Below are positions 1 to 10,029 of a stretch of DNA of 64,000 bases, one piece after another. The stretch is from Eulemur rufifrons (Eukaryota; Chordata; Mammalia; Primates; Lemuridae). The notes under the pieces are model-generated. The model made no database searches. It saw nothing but the letters and a program-made list of their open reading frames with translations, and was not told where the DNA came from. The first letter of the stretch is position 1. The number at the start of each line of letters is the position of its first letter. The stretch lies in contig NC_090996.1 in the NCBI RefSeq assembly GCF_041146395.1, positions 31,458,738 to 31,522,737 on the forward strand, in the 5' to 3' direction. The position numbers and the translations under genes are program-made.

Positions 1-829
1 ATCCACGCCATCTACTCACATGGCAAACCACAGCATGGCCCACAAGACTCCATCACGGGAAAGCAAAATGGACACACAGATTTAGACATTTGCTGTTAAC
101 CAGCACGGCGATGTGGTCTTTTGTTTTGCTCTGGGATTCCGGGTGCTCCAGCCCCAGAAGGAAAGTCCCATATGCTAAAGGAACCTGAGTCAGGGGAAAA
201 GGCAAGGGAGGAGAAGCGTTTAAGCTTCTCAGCCATATGCATTCATTTTATTTTCATTTTGTTCAGCCTGGTGCGTCCCTCCCCCACCCCTCCTCCCAGC
301 ATGGGGGACGCTGCAAAGCTGGGTGGGCCTCTGGGAGGGCCGCCCACCGGAGCTGGCGGAGTGGCCTGGCCAGGCCCGTGTGGTCTTGGCAAAGGCCACT
401 GTAGAGTGAACAGGGGCAACAGCTAAACCATGAGGACCCGGCTGGTAACCGAGAGAGCCAGGGGCCACGGCAACAGCTGTTGGGAAGGAAGAATTTACTG
501 GGCATCTCACTGGGCTGCGAGAAGCTTCCCGCGCCCTTTCATCCTTCATTTATCCAGTAAATCTTATTCAGTTTTCACTAAAGCCTGGCACGGAGTGGGG
601 CACTGGGGAACAGTGAGGACGTCAGCAGGGATAGAAAGACCTCAGGGAGCTTAGGGTTCGGGAGAGAAGGAAGTTTTCCTCCCCCTCCCCCCTTCCTTCT
701 GTAGGACGGCGTCAGCGTCCTTTCCTTTCTACTCGTCCACTCTTCATGGTGCCATGTCTGGTCTCCTGCTGGCGTTGATAAAATACAGATATTTCCCTAG
801 ATCACTTTATATTTTAGTTTCTTCTGCAT
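1..829. other. unique intergenic sequence, no gene seen
   Basis: No repeat family, exon or RNA gene is recognised here. GC is moderately high around 280-480. A purine/pyrimidine hairpin lies at 665-700: nine bases AGAAGGAAG are followed by a C/T-rich loop and the exact reverse complement CTTCCTTCT. Open frames on both strands overlap the GC-rich part and look random, with no motif or composition of a real protein. Confidence 0.5.
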
Positions 830-905
830 AAAGCTTTTCTGTTGAAACTATTTTAGATTTACAGAGAGATACAAAGGAAGCACAGAGAGTCCCCGCGTGC
901 CCTGT
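830..905 (-). mobile_element. L1 (old, L1M-type) 3' region fragment
   Basis: The plus strand resembles the antisense of an old mammalian L1 3' segment: 'gttgaaactattttagattt' followed by 'acagagagtccc'. The longer copy at 40650-41110 carries the same kind of segment and continues much further. Only about 75 bases are recognisable. The call rests on remembered consensus wording and is tentative. Confidence 0.4.
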
Positions 906-1059
906 GCCTGGCCTGAGAGAGGACAGTGTGTGGCCAACACTCTGGCAGAGGAAGCACGGAGGCAGGATGAAGGCGTGAAGCAGCCCCCTGACCTGCTCTA
1001 GAGGACGTCACAGCAGGCACCCTGGGTGAGGCAGAATCTCATCAGAGACAAGAAAGAAG

Positions 1060-1262
1060 AGAAGGCCAGAGGGCAGCGAAGATTATTCCAGGGGGAGAGA
1101 ACAAAATGTGTGAAGGCTGGAAGGCGACGGAGACCACGGCTTACTTGGAGCAAACGCGAGAAGGTCGGTCCTGCAGGGCCATGGGCTGGGAGGTGGCAGC
1201 TGGGTGGACTCGAGCGGTTCAGGATGGATGGAAAATCGGGTGCGGGAGTTTTCTTTTACAAG
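1060..1262 (-). mobile_element. L2 LINE fragment
   Basis: The plus strand reads like the antisense of the L2 3' region: 'attccagggggagagaacaa', then 'tgtgtgaaggctggaaggcg', and a 'gcagggccatgggctggg' stretch matching the usual '...gcagggccttgtaggcc'. It is strongly diverged. Open frames crossing it are not evidence of a gene. Confidence 0.5.
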
Positions 1263-1556
1263 CTACACCTGATGGGCAAAGCCCATGAGCATGTAGTATT
1301 TAGAACTGGGCATTTCCCTCCTTTGTGTGAGGTCCACTTCCTCTACTTTTTTATGGCCAAAGTCACATCTTTCCCAGGAATGCATTACCTTGGGACCCAG
1401 TGCTGATCGTGCCATTCTAACCGTAAGCTAACAGAATATCCACGGCACAGATCCCAGGCGGAGGCAACCACGGGCTCAGAGGTGGCAGGTGAGGGTGCTT
1501 TTGAGAACCCAACAAAAGGTATAAAATCTTTTAGCGAAAAAAACACAGTAACATGA

Positions 1557-1563
<7 letters not shown>

Positions 1564-1588
<25 letters not shown>
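1564..1588. repeat. (AC)n microsatellite
   Basis: About 25 bases of perfect AC dinucleotide repeat, directly visible. Probably polymorphic in length. Confidence 0.95.
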
Positions 1589-1938
1589 TTTCACGAAGTC
1601 CATGAAACTCAGTTAAAAGCTCCTACTTCAAATAAGTCATTTTGCATGAAAACTTGGATCCTTTTTTATGCCAAGCATCAAAATTTTCTAAATCTGCCTG
1701 ATTTTTTTTCCTCAAGCACCAACATAATAAAACCGTAATGACGTAAATGCACCAAATTATACGATTTCATAGCTTTCTTCAGTATAGAAAAAAGAAAGGC
1801 AAACAAAGAGAAGGGAGTTTATGACAATACATAATTTTATACAAAATAATTCCACGAGTACTAAAACAATTCCAGAAACACTCCACATTAAAAGAGATGT
1901 GTTACTTTCAAGCTCGGTAAGTATCATTACTTCTTAGT
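1589..1938. other. AT-rich unique sequence, nothing recognised
   Basis: No repeat, exon or RNA gene is seen between the AC tracts. Composition is AT-rich and contains no useful open frame. Confidence 0.5.
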
Positions 1939-2124
1939 CTAGACACACACACACAAACACACACATACACAACACACGCTCGCGCACCCTAGGAAACCAG
2001 GAACAGGCTTTCCAGTTCTGAACAAGAGTGGTTTTAATTTACAGACCCTGTCCACATCTCCAAAACAGAACCAATTAAGACAACACATGTGAACACACGT
2101 ACACACACACACACACACACACAA
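1939..2124. repeat. two interrupted (AC)n tracts
   Basis: An interrupted AC/ACAA tract at about 1943-1978 is separated by roughly 120 bases of unique DNA from a purer AC tract at about 2099-2124. The apparent Cys/Val-rich minus-strand reading frames here are simply translated AC repeats. Confidence 0.9.
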
Positions 2125-2335
2125 TTATACTCAAAAGAAGTATCCAGAAAAAAGTATCTAACTCTTATAGGGAATGGCCTGAAACCATCCCCGGAGCTTA
2201 GGATTCTCACTGAAAATAAAGATCTTGTCTGAAATGTCAGAGATCTCCTTGCATAAGAAAAAGCCAGAAGAAACATCTAGAATAAGAGACAGCAGAGTAC
2301 GCCTCCGTTCTGCAGGTCGTTGCTGACTTGGAAGG

Positions 2336-2480
2336 ATCCACCAACGCGGCTCACAGAGGTGCAGCCAGGCGGTGGCGCAGCTGTGCAGACGGGCTGCGGT
2401 TCAGGAGACCGCGGTGCCCCCCTACGGGGCTGGCCGGGTGCAGGCACAGCCTGGCGGGAGGAGCTAGCCGGGTCTGCTTT
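2336..2480. other. small CpG-rich patch
   Basis: By hand count about 12 CpG dinucleotides occur in roughly 135 bases, while flanking sequence is nearly CpG-free. Examples are 'aacgcgg', 'gaccgcggtg' and 'tagccggg'. It is too short for a standard CpG island. It could be a small regulatory element or a GC-rich local mutational patch. No exon is evident. Confidence 0.5.
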
Positions 2481-2676
2481 CAAACCTGAATAACAATCTC
2501 CTGACCGGTACTTTGTAAAATTCCATTCCCTGCTTACCACATCTGCAGGAAGAGGAGGGGTGCACACCTAACTCACATACTGCAGGCAGTTTGCAAATGT
2601 GGCCTTTTGGTGCATTTGTTTTTACCCTCATTCTCTTCCTGCAGAGCCTCTAGGACTCCAGTCCTCTCTGAACAAA

Positions 2677-2737
2677 TGAACGAATGAATGAATGAACAGA
2701 AGGAAATCCTAAAAATAAAATAAAATAAAATAAAATG
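2677..2737. repeat. (GAAT)n and (AAAAT)n microsatellites
   Basis: A short GAAT/GAAC run at about 2677-2699 is followed by five near-perfect AAAAT units ending at about 2736. AAAAT runs often descend from A-rich retroposon tails, but no retroposon body is recognisable next to this one. Confidence 0.85.
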
Positions 2738-2799
2738 ATGTTGCTTTCCCAGAGGGTTATAATTCATCAGTATTTGTTTGGAAGTTGGCCTGTCGCAGG

Positions 2800-3350
2800 G
2801 TTGTGAAAAGGTGAAGAGAAGAGCTATTGCACATCCAGAAAAGGAAACGCTTCCCTCGCCAAGGTCAAGTATATATCAGCCACGAGACAAGGCAACACTC
2901 ATTTCAACCTAAGGCCACAATGGACCTTGACCCCAGTCTCGTGAAAACAACAATTTGCAGTCGTCTATAAAATGTTTCCTTTACTTTCTCTGTTCCGTTG
3001 GCTTCTTCCAAACTCAGACTCCTGAGTTAGCAGTATCTGGCTGTATTTTACAAGCCTGTGTGCGTGTGTGCATTGCATTCTAAGGTTCGGGGCCAAGATT
3101 TATCTCGTTCTCTGATGGCATTTTATCGTTATTAGAGAGCCATAAATTTCAGCTCCGTTAGCACTGCATTTAAATATGCACCCACCAAGACAGAAAGGTG
3201 CTGGATCTATAGTACGCTATAAATTTCCATTATTTGCCATCATTCTATACTTGGGGCCTTGGCAGAGCCCGGCCAAGGCTGCACATTTTGTTTAGATAGC
3301 TTCTTCCCTAAAGGGAAACTTCGCCAACACTTGAAGCAGATACGATTTGC
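2800..3350. promoter_or_regulatory. candidate conserved noncoding element with nuclear-receptor-like half-sites
   Basis: A repeat-free, information-rich block. AAGGTCA lies at 2861-2867 and an opposed ACCTTGACC at 2924-2932; these resemble ERR/SF-1-type extended half-sites. An exact inverted pair CACGAGAC (2881-2888) and GTCTCGTG (2936-2943) interleaves with them. Further on are AT-rich homeodomain-like words such as 'ttaaatatgcac' and 'ccattatttgcc'. Conservation and function are inferred from texture only; no orthologue could be compared. Confidence 0.4.
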
Positions 3351-3727
3351 TGGCCGCAACTCTGTGTGCACCTTAACAGCTGTTTTGCTTTTTTATTTAG
3401 AGAGAACAGGGTTGCCACCATCTGTCTTTTGAAAAATGAGTTCTGCTCACAGCAACATGGAACCATAAAAAAGAGAAAGAGAAAGAGGCTGAAAGACGAA
3501 GCCAAATGTCGTGACGGAGAGAGGGTCAACTCGACCAGGAAACAAAAATAATGCTGAAACATTTACTATTTGGGGGGAACAAAAGGCAGAGATTTCAAGG
3601 TTGGTAAACGAGGTAAGAGTGATAGCTAAGAAGAAACACTCTTAAGTTCTCTCCAACAAGTGCTGGCAGAATCCAAATGAATAACCTCACCTGCCAGGTA
3701 CCTGTGTCCTCTGTCACTTAGGCTGCT

Positions 3728-3832
3728 CAGAGAATCCTAAAACTGCCCTGTGAGGTAGGTATTTTCATCAACTCGACCTTAGACATAAGCAAAATACCGA
3801 GGTAGGCACCAGTCAAGTTCAGCATTTACACT
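3728..3832 (-). mobile_element. MIR SINE fragment
   Basis: The stretch 'ccctgtgaggtaggtatttt' followed by 'accgagg' matches the antisense MIR core (usual wording 'ccctatgaggtaggtactat...gaaactgagg'). It is heavily decayed and both ends are lost. Confidence 0.6.
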
Positions 3833-3884
3833 TTCTAGTTTTGCAGCCTGGATCATGCCTATTTCCACATCCAGCAAGTGAGGA

Positions 3885-3990
3885 GTGTCTACCCAGGGGG
3901 GTTGCAGGAAGGATTAAATGAGATGATGCATGCAGAACTTAGCGTGCAGTGCTCGGCACACAGACACGCTTCATAAATTTCCGCTGTATT
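3885..3990 (+). mobile_element. MIR SINE 3' fragment
   Basis: Contains 'ggattaaatgagatgatgca', 'gtgctcggcaca' and 'cttcataaat', matching in order the MIR 3' half ('ggattaaatgagttaatac...gtgcctggcaca...ctcaataaat'). Confidence 0.7.
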
Positions 3991-4259
3991 TGTTATCAAA
4001 GCAGTTACATGATTAAGGTTAGGTCCCTAAGGTGGTGTAAGACATCAGCCCAAACTTCCATACAGTCTGCAGAATTCAAGTCCAGTGTTATGTTTTTAAT
4101 ATCTTATGGCCCTTTTCTAAAACTTGACCATATAGGCTAGTTTATACCATGGCACCACATTGACCCTCAATTCTCAGTGACATTATAGAGCAGGAGGACA
4201 CTTCTTCCATATGCCACATGTCTAAGATAGACCCTGGAGATGAGGCACATACCATTCCA

Positions 4260-4540
4260 AATGATCATGCAGGGCTTCGGGTGGACAGAGATCCCACTGT
4301 CTCAATGCAGGAATTCAGATTCACGTGGCAAGGCATGAGGGTGCTTGGAGAGCTCGCAGTCACTCTTCCATGCTTTGTCCCGGAAGTGACACACATCACT
4401 GCTGCCCACAATCCATTGGCCATAACTAGTCTCATGGTCCCACCTACCTGCAATGGGAGACTTGGAGGTGTGGTCTTCCCAGGAAGGAACCCTTATCACC
4501 ACACAGTGGTAAGTGCTTGTGTGTCTCTCATGCCAACTAA
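4260..4540 (+). mobile_element. decayed interspersed repeat, family not assigned (possible LTR)
   Basis: The segment 'cacaatccattggccataac' with 'tagtctcatggtcccaccta' and 'tgcaatgggagacttgg' reads like a common mammalian interspersed repeat ('...ccattggccaaaactagtcacatggccccac...'). I recognise the wording from many mammalian loci but cannot assign the family with certainty. Open frames on both strands through it are transposon-derived noise. Confidence 0.45.
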
Positions 4541-4559
4541 TGGGGAAATGATGGGTTAA

Positions 4560-5895
4560 CTGGGTCTTTCCCCTTCGCATACATTTTATGTTTCTCCGAA
4601 ACATGTTGTTTACTTCTATAGATATAATTAAAGCCAAGAAAATGTGCTGTCACATAATTCCCCACCATAGAATAATATCTCTGTCTCTGTACCCAAACAA
4701 CAACAACAACAAAAAAGGCATTAAAATGACTTACTGGGAGTGCAATACAATAGAAATTTGAACCACTAGACTCCCAATCATAAAAAAAGAATTCAAATAC
4801 GATCATTCTTCCTTGTTTGCTTAAAAGAGCCTTTTTAGCAAGAGGAGATGAATCACAAGTGGGTGTCTAATAGCTCTTAAGTTAGCTAGAAATGCAGAAT
4901 AATGTAACAGCCTTCTATCCAATGCAGTTGTGAAAATTAAGATTATGTTTGATATAGGAAGGGAAGAATGCCTGTTCCTCTTCCCAGCCTCTGTCTGAAC
5001 ACTGTTTCCCAAACCTGCCTTGTATGCCAGGAGGTTCAGACTGCATAGGTCTGTAGTAAGGCTCAGACCCCTTGATTTTTGCCAACTCTGGGAGGTGATT
5101 TTGACACCCAGCAAGGGCTGAGAAGCCATGCCCCAAATCCATCAGCTAGGAGAACGATCCCAGCAAGGTGAGAAGTTCCCGGTCTCCAATCCCAGAATGC
5201 ACACTCACTCAGCTCAGAGCCTCAGCGTCCTTTCTGCAGTGATAATAGTGTCTTCACAATCTCATCAGATGCATCTACTATAACCTGACAAATCCAAACC
5301 ACTGAGGGTGGGTAAGGGGAAAGTAAAAAGAGAATATTACCCAACTACTGACTCTGTCTCAAATCCCAAGTGCGTGCTCTCCAATAAAGATACAAGAAAA
5401 TAATCAGCATATCTCTGTTTGCACAACACTTACAGCCTAGGAAAGAACCAAGTCTCTACTTTGTCTCTACTTTCCCCCACCCAAGATATAATTTCCATGA
5501 CCTTGAAAGACAGAATATGTTTCCTCAACTTTTGGGATGCATTTTTGCAAAAATTGTTGTCCAATGTAAACTTTAGTTTACACATGATTTTGAACAGATT
5601 TGGTTCCATTAATCAAAGTTTCAAGACTTTGGACAGTTCTTTTAAAATTTATTCTGCATACAAAAGTCATTGTCCTAATAAACTTGTCATTTCAATTATG
5701 TGGTATATTTATTTTTAGTATACTGAATGAAGGCTGCTATCTACTTGGCCCTGCAACCCCCCAAAACCTCCTCTTCCTTCTTTTAGAGAGAACCTTAGTG
5801 TTGGGAATAGAATATATAAGATTTTTAAGATGGTCCTCCTTCCTCTCTGATTCCAAGGAATATAACATCAGTAGTTATGTTGCAATAACAGATTA
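4560..5895. other. unique AT-rich sequence; one (AAC)n tract
   Basis: A short AAC repeat followed by a small A-run lies at about 4697-4716. Otherwise no repeat, exon or RNA gene is recognised. Reading frames of about 100 codons occur on both strands, which is expected by chance in 1.3 kb, and none carries a motif. Confidence 0.5.
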
Positions 5896-5898
5896 TAC

Positions 5899-6085
5899 CA
5901 GGGGTTCTCAACCTCAGCCCTGTTGACATTTTGAAGACAATTCTTTGTTTGGGGGGCTGTCCTGAATATTTCGGGATGGTTAACAGCATCCCTTAACTCC
6001 ACCTGCCAGTAGCTTACCCCTCCCAGTTGTAGCAACCAAAAAATGTCTCCAGACATTGCCACATGTCCTCTGGGTCGGCAGGTGG
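5899..6085 (+). mobile_element. MER5A (hAT-Charlie) nonautonomous DNA transposon
   Basis: Begins with the typical terminus CAGGGGTTCTCAACC, followed by 'ctgttgacattttgaagaca', 'gggggctgtcctg', 'cccagttgtagcaaccaa' and 'aatgtctccagacattgcca', all in MER5A order. The right terminal inverted repeat is worn away after about 6085. MER5A was spread by a Charlie-type hAT transposase before the placental radiation and is long inactive. Confidence 0.88.
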
Positions 6086-6139
6086 GCAGAACTGTCTGCA
6101 GGTGAGAGAATGGCTTATGTTTATTTCACATAGCTTATG

Positions 6140-6262
6140 AGTAAAAAACTGGGTTAAGTTCTTAACATATTTAATTCTCTCAACAGCCCCATGCGCCTAG
6201 GGACTACTTTTATGTACATTTTTTAGATAAAAAGAATAGATGCTTAGAGAACTGAATGACGG
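6140..6262 (-). mobile_element. MIR SINE fragment
   Basis: The stretch 'ttcttaacatatttaattct', then 'caacagccccatgcg' and 'agataaaaagaatagatgct' followed by 'tagagaactgaatga' follows the antisense MIR order (TTAACATATTTAATCCTCACAACAACCC ... GAGGAAACTGAGGC). Diverged. Confidence 0.6.
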
Positions 6263-6536
6263 ACACCAAAGTCCATGTCCTTTTCTCTGTCCTGTGCATT
6301 TCACAAGGTCAATTATCCTACATTCAGTCTATCTAGTTTTAAATTTAAGAACTGAATTAGAAATGAACTGTAAAGTATATAATAGCTTAGCAAGAATACT
6401 CAGTCTGTAAGAAATTACACATTCCCCACATTCCACTCGGATCCCGTCATAGAAGGAGGCCCCAAGAAATGCAAAATCAATCCAGCCGGAAGTAACCATG
6501 AATGGAGTTCTGTCTGGCACCAACGCTGAAGAATGT

Positions 6537-6604
6537 CTGTCTCTGTCTCTCTCTCTCTCTCTCTCTCTTTGTTCCCCCTCCCTCCCTCTCTCTTTTTCTC
6601 TGTC
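6537..6604. repeat. (TC)n microsatellite and pyrimidine tract
   Basis: About 30 bases of TC repeat (near 6543-6570), then a C/T-rich tract to about 6604. The Arg/Glu-rich minus-strand reading frames here are its translation. Confidence 0.9.
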
Positions 6605-7455
6605 TCCTTTTTCACTACAGTAACAAGACTTCAGCCACTGTCCAATTTTTAACAACTGATTCTCTTTGGGGAAATAGTCTGGACCTATAAGAGGTGTCTT
6701 GTAGTAGATGCTGAGAATACTAATTCAAGGAACATTCTCTTTACCTTTAGCCATCAGTTTGCAGTAGAAATGGCCCCATTTCTACAAAGTACCCCAGGCC
6801 AGAGCTAAATGGACAACTGTTTTGAGATGGACTAATTGGAGGCTTTCACTGAAAATCTGGCATTTCATTGAGGAGAGAGAGAATGGTAGATCATTCTCCG
6901 GCATGGTGGATTGTAAATTTTGTGATTTAGGAGATGCTGAAAGACATTTGCTAGAGCATGGATTGAGAATGCTATTGGGCAAAGAGAGAGAGAGAGAGGG
7001 AGAGAAGAAAGCAAACGCATGAAGAAGAACACAGAGAGGTAGTGTGCAAAGACTGTCCTGGTAGCACGTGAATGTTCTTGAGAGACAGCCAAGTTCCTAC
7101 CTTTGAGTGAATAGTAAATTTCCTCTGCTGTTTGAGCTGGCTTGAGTCTGGTTTCTGTGACTCATAAATAAAATAGCCCTGAGCAGGGAGGGGCAGGGGA
7201 GAAGGTGGCACACGGGGTCTTGCTTTCTCAGAATCATAGTGCCAGGCCGGAAGGTGCAAAGGGCTGCCCAGGCCAGTGAGGCTGCAACTTGCTGCTTCGA
7301 AAGGGAAGGCCACCCTGTCCCGGAGATGTTCCTTCGCGTCAGGTATTCTGAGTTTCTGCCTTAATACATACTGTAATCTACAATGGGGACAGGGAGGTTG
7401 GCAAAGATCTGTACTCCTTCCTGTAGACTTTGCAGGGTAGGTCATAGCTGCTTGT
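6605..7455. other. unique sequence with one (GA)n tract
   Basis: A pure GA run lies at about 6980-7000. The rest shows no family resemblance. A 157-codon minus-strand frame at 6972-7445 has no domain or signal, and its C-terminus is encoded by the GA run, so it is rejected as a gene. Confidence 0.5.
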
Positions 7456-7459
7456 TAGA

Positions 7460-7857
7460 TGCTGTGAACTGAATTGTGTCCCCGCCCCAAATTCATATGT
7501 TGAAGCCCTAACCCCCAGTGCAAAGACATTTGGAGATGGGAGCTTTGGAAAGATGAGGTCATAAGGGTGGGACCTTCCTAATGGGATTAGTGCCCCTAAA
7601 AGGGGGAGGGGGGGGAGAGAGAGAGAGAGAGAGATCGAGCTTTCTCTTTTCACCTGCACACACCAAGGAAAGGCCATCTGAAGACACATCGAAATGGCAG
7701 CTGTCTATAAGCCAGGAAGAGTCCTCACCAGGACCTGACCATGTTGGCATCTCGACCTTGGACTTCTAGCCTCCAAACCCGTGAGAAAATAAATGTCTAC
7801 TGTCTAAGCTACCCAGTCCATGGTCTGTCGTTATAGCAGCCCGAGCAGACTAAGATA
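7460..7857 (+). mobile_element. MaLR-type (MLT1/MST-like) solo LTR
   Basis: Starts TGCTGTGAACTGAATTGTGTCC and runs through 'aattcatatgttgaagccct', 'atgaggtcataagggtggga', a (GA)n run inside the U3-like part, 'ccaggaagagtcctcaccag', 'cttggacttctagcctccaa', the polyadenylation-like 'gagaaaataaatgtctactg' and ends near 'cagcccgagcagactaag'. This order is that of ERVL-MaLR LTRs. No internal retroviral sequence adjoins it, so it is a solo LTR. The AATAAA near 7785 could in principle act as a polyadenylation signal. Confidence 0.82.
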
Positions 7858-8289
7858 TCATTTTACTGGGATTGGTCAAAACTTGAGGGGGAGAAAAGAA
7901 AACACACCAGAATTTCTACTCCAACCCAGTGTGTACATCTTGCCAACAATTATGAAAAGCAAATCACTCTGGCCTTCCTATTTTGAAAAAAGTCAGCTTA
8001 AAATTGTCCCACGATGAAGAAAGGTCTGTTGGAGCACAGCCCTGGTGCACCATCTGAATATTTAAGAATCACATCGACCGAGAGAGAGGGAGGGGGCCAG
8101 GGACAAGGTGTTCCCAAGTCCTTCTCCCTCTCGTTGTCCTCTCCAGGCAGCTGTTAATGGGGCCGGGGAAATGAGACAGATGTGACTGTCCTGTCGTGAG
8201 GGACTGAAGACTACTGGATCTCCAACATGCCTGCATGGCCTCAGAATCTGCCTGGTGCGCGGAGATGACTCATGATTCATAGAGGAAAG

Positions 8290-8424
8290 GAGATGGAGTC
8301 GAAGAGAGCTAAGTTTCAGTCTCGGGTCCAGTCTGCCACTAACAGTTGTGAGACCTCACCTCACCTACCAGGCACTCAGTCTCTCAGCCTCTGATTCTTT
8401 ATCTTTAAAATTGGGACAATTTCC
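8290..8424 (+). mobile_element. MIR SINE 5' half
   Basis: The run 'ctgccactaacagttgtgag' then 'ctcagtctctcagcctctga' and 'tctttatctttaaaattggg' matches the MIR sense order (CTGCCACTTACTAGCTGTGTGAC ... CCTCAGTTTCCTCATCTGTAAAATGGG). It stops abruptly at a 22-base T run. Confidence 0.7.
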
Positions 8425-8446
8425 TTTTTTTTTTTTTTTTTTTTTT
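8425..8446. repeat. poly(T) tract
   Basis: Twenty-two uninterrupted T residues. It begins exactly where the MIR similarity ends and could be the A-tail of a minus-strand insertion whose body I cannot recognise downstream. Confidence 0.9.
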
Positions 8447-8929
8447 GGTGGGGTATGGAAGAGTTACATAGGAAAGCAGAACAAAAACACCTACTGAATC
8501 CCTCCATGCTCGGTGATGGGCAATGAATGACAGTGATCATGGTATCATCCTAAGATTATTCTAAGTCTTTCGCTGGATTCGGGGGCTGTTTTTCATTGGT
8601 GATTCCATGTCTGGCCTAGAACCCAATTCACTTTTTCTGGGGGTCTGGATGATCTGGTCTGACCTAGAACAGCTGACCCAGACCACATGATCTGACCACC
8701 ACGTCTTGATTTACTTAGAAAAAGACAAGGTCAGAGGATGGATGAAACGCATATATATTTCTGCCATGAGATGTGGGCAGAGGACAGGCTGGAAGAACAT
8801 GCAGTACCATGTGAGCTAACACCAGCCAGCGGCACCTCCTCCTTCCCATCTCCCATGACTGATATCATTGACCAAACAACACCTGGAAGGACCAAATTGT
8901 TATGGCAAAACCTAGCAGGAAAAAGCTCG

Positions 8930-9200
8930 AGTGGTTTCAATCCCCACCTGCCACTTACAATCTTTGAGATGTTGGCAAGTTGCTTCTATCTATGAGACCT
9001 TGGCAAATTGCTTAAATCTTTGAGACCTTGGCATGTTGCTTAAGCTTTTCTGGGCTTCAGTTTCTTCCTCTGTGAAGTGGAAATGATGATAGCATCTCGA
9101 GCTCATGATCGTTGAAAGGATGACATGAGTGGATATTGTAAAAGCCCTTAGAACCGGGCCTGGCGTGGTATGAGGAGTCCATAAACACCCGTCAATTAAT
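8930..9200 (+). mobile_element. MIR SINE with a threefold tandem core
   Basis: Left end 'cccacctgccacttacaatc' and right end 'ggcttcagtttcttcctctg', 'aagtggaaatgatgatagca' and 'cccttagaaccgggcctggc' follow MIR order. In the middle the segment matching 'tgtgaccttgggcaagttgcttaa' occurs three times with an exact 28-base period: 8960-8987, 8988-9015 and 9016-9043. Units two and three share 25 of 28 bases. Confidence 0.85.
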
Positions 9201-9978
9201 GAAATAAAATAAATCCAAATCATTCTGCAGTTTTTGACTCTTCTACTCTACAGACACAGCCCGAATATGTCCTTTCTTCCTTTAACCTGTTCCCACTTAG
9301 AAGAAAGAATTTGTTTTCAATTAAAAGGCAAGGCCACAGATCAACCTGAAATAAAAAGAAACAAAAATAAAATATAACAGAAAAGAACAGCTAAAGGAAG
9401 TTAATTTCTCCTCTTGCCCAATGTTCTGATCGGGCTCACTTTGGTGGAGAACTCTATCAGCATGCTGTCCTCCACTCAAGAGAAGCAAACAGTGCGTCTT
9501 CCTCCTGGTCCGAACTTCACCTTCCTCAGAGACCACAACACTTCTAGCCAGTAGGGTGTGGGATGTTAAGGGGCTGTGTCCACTCTTGCTGAGTATTCTC
9601 ATCAGCAAAGGCGTCTAACAATCACCACGTCTCCCCGTGTGCAGTCTAGGGCAGAGATCTAACCAGACTCTGGGCTTGATGCTCATAATGCAAGTTCTGT
9701 CTTTTGTGTTCTCTGAATGTCTGTGCAAAGCAGTTTTCTCTTGGTCCTGCAGAACCTGCTATTTGGCCCTGGGCTGTCAGTGGGTTTGTGCTGCAGGACT
9801 TAATAATGACACACGCGTGTAAGAGACACTCCTGGTATTCATTCACAGCTGATTAAGTCTCACCCATCCCGGAATGATCATGTGCTTTTCAGCAAAGAAT
9901 AGAGTTGATGCCCTTAGGCAAGCCGTTATAGAAGTTAACTAAATTTGAATCCTCCCAGGGCCTCTTGAGTGCATTCCT
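9201..9978. other. unique sequence, nothing recognised
   Basis: No repeat family, exon or RNA gene is recognised. Some A-rich sequence occurs around 9345-9395. Confidence 0.5.
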
Positions 9979-9998
9979 TTTTTTTTTTTTTTTTTTTT
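9979..9998. repeat. poly(T) tract
   Basis: About twenty T residues at the left edge of the repeat-free block that starts near 10030. No adjoining retroposon body is recognisable. Confidence 0.9.
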
Positions 9999-10029
9999 CC
10001 TTAAGAATTCTCTGAGCTTGTATCAAGTC

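Noticed and set aside
9979..9998. Poly(T) as evidence for a processed pseudogene
   Set aside because: No retrocopied coding sequence or target-site duplication could be found beside it; the same applies to the homopolymer runs at 8425, 20911, 26343 and 32791.
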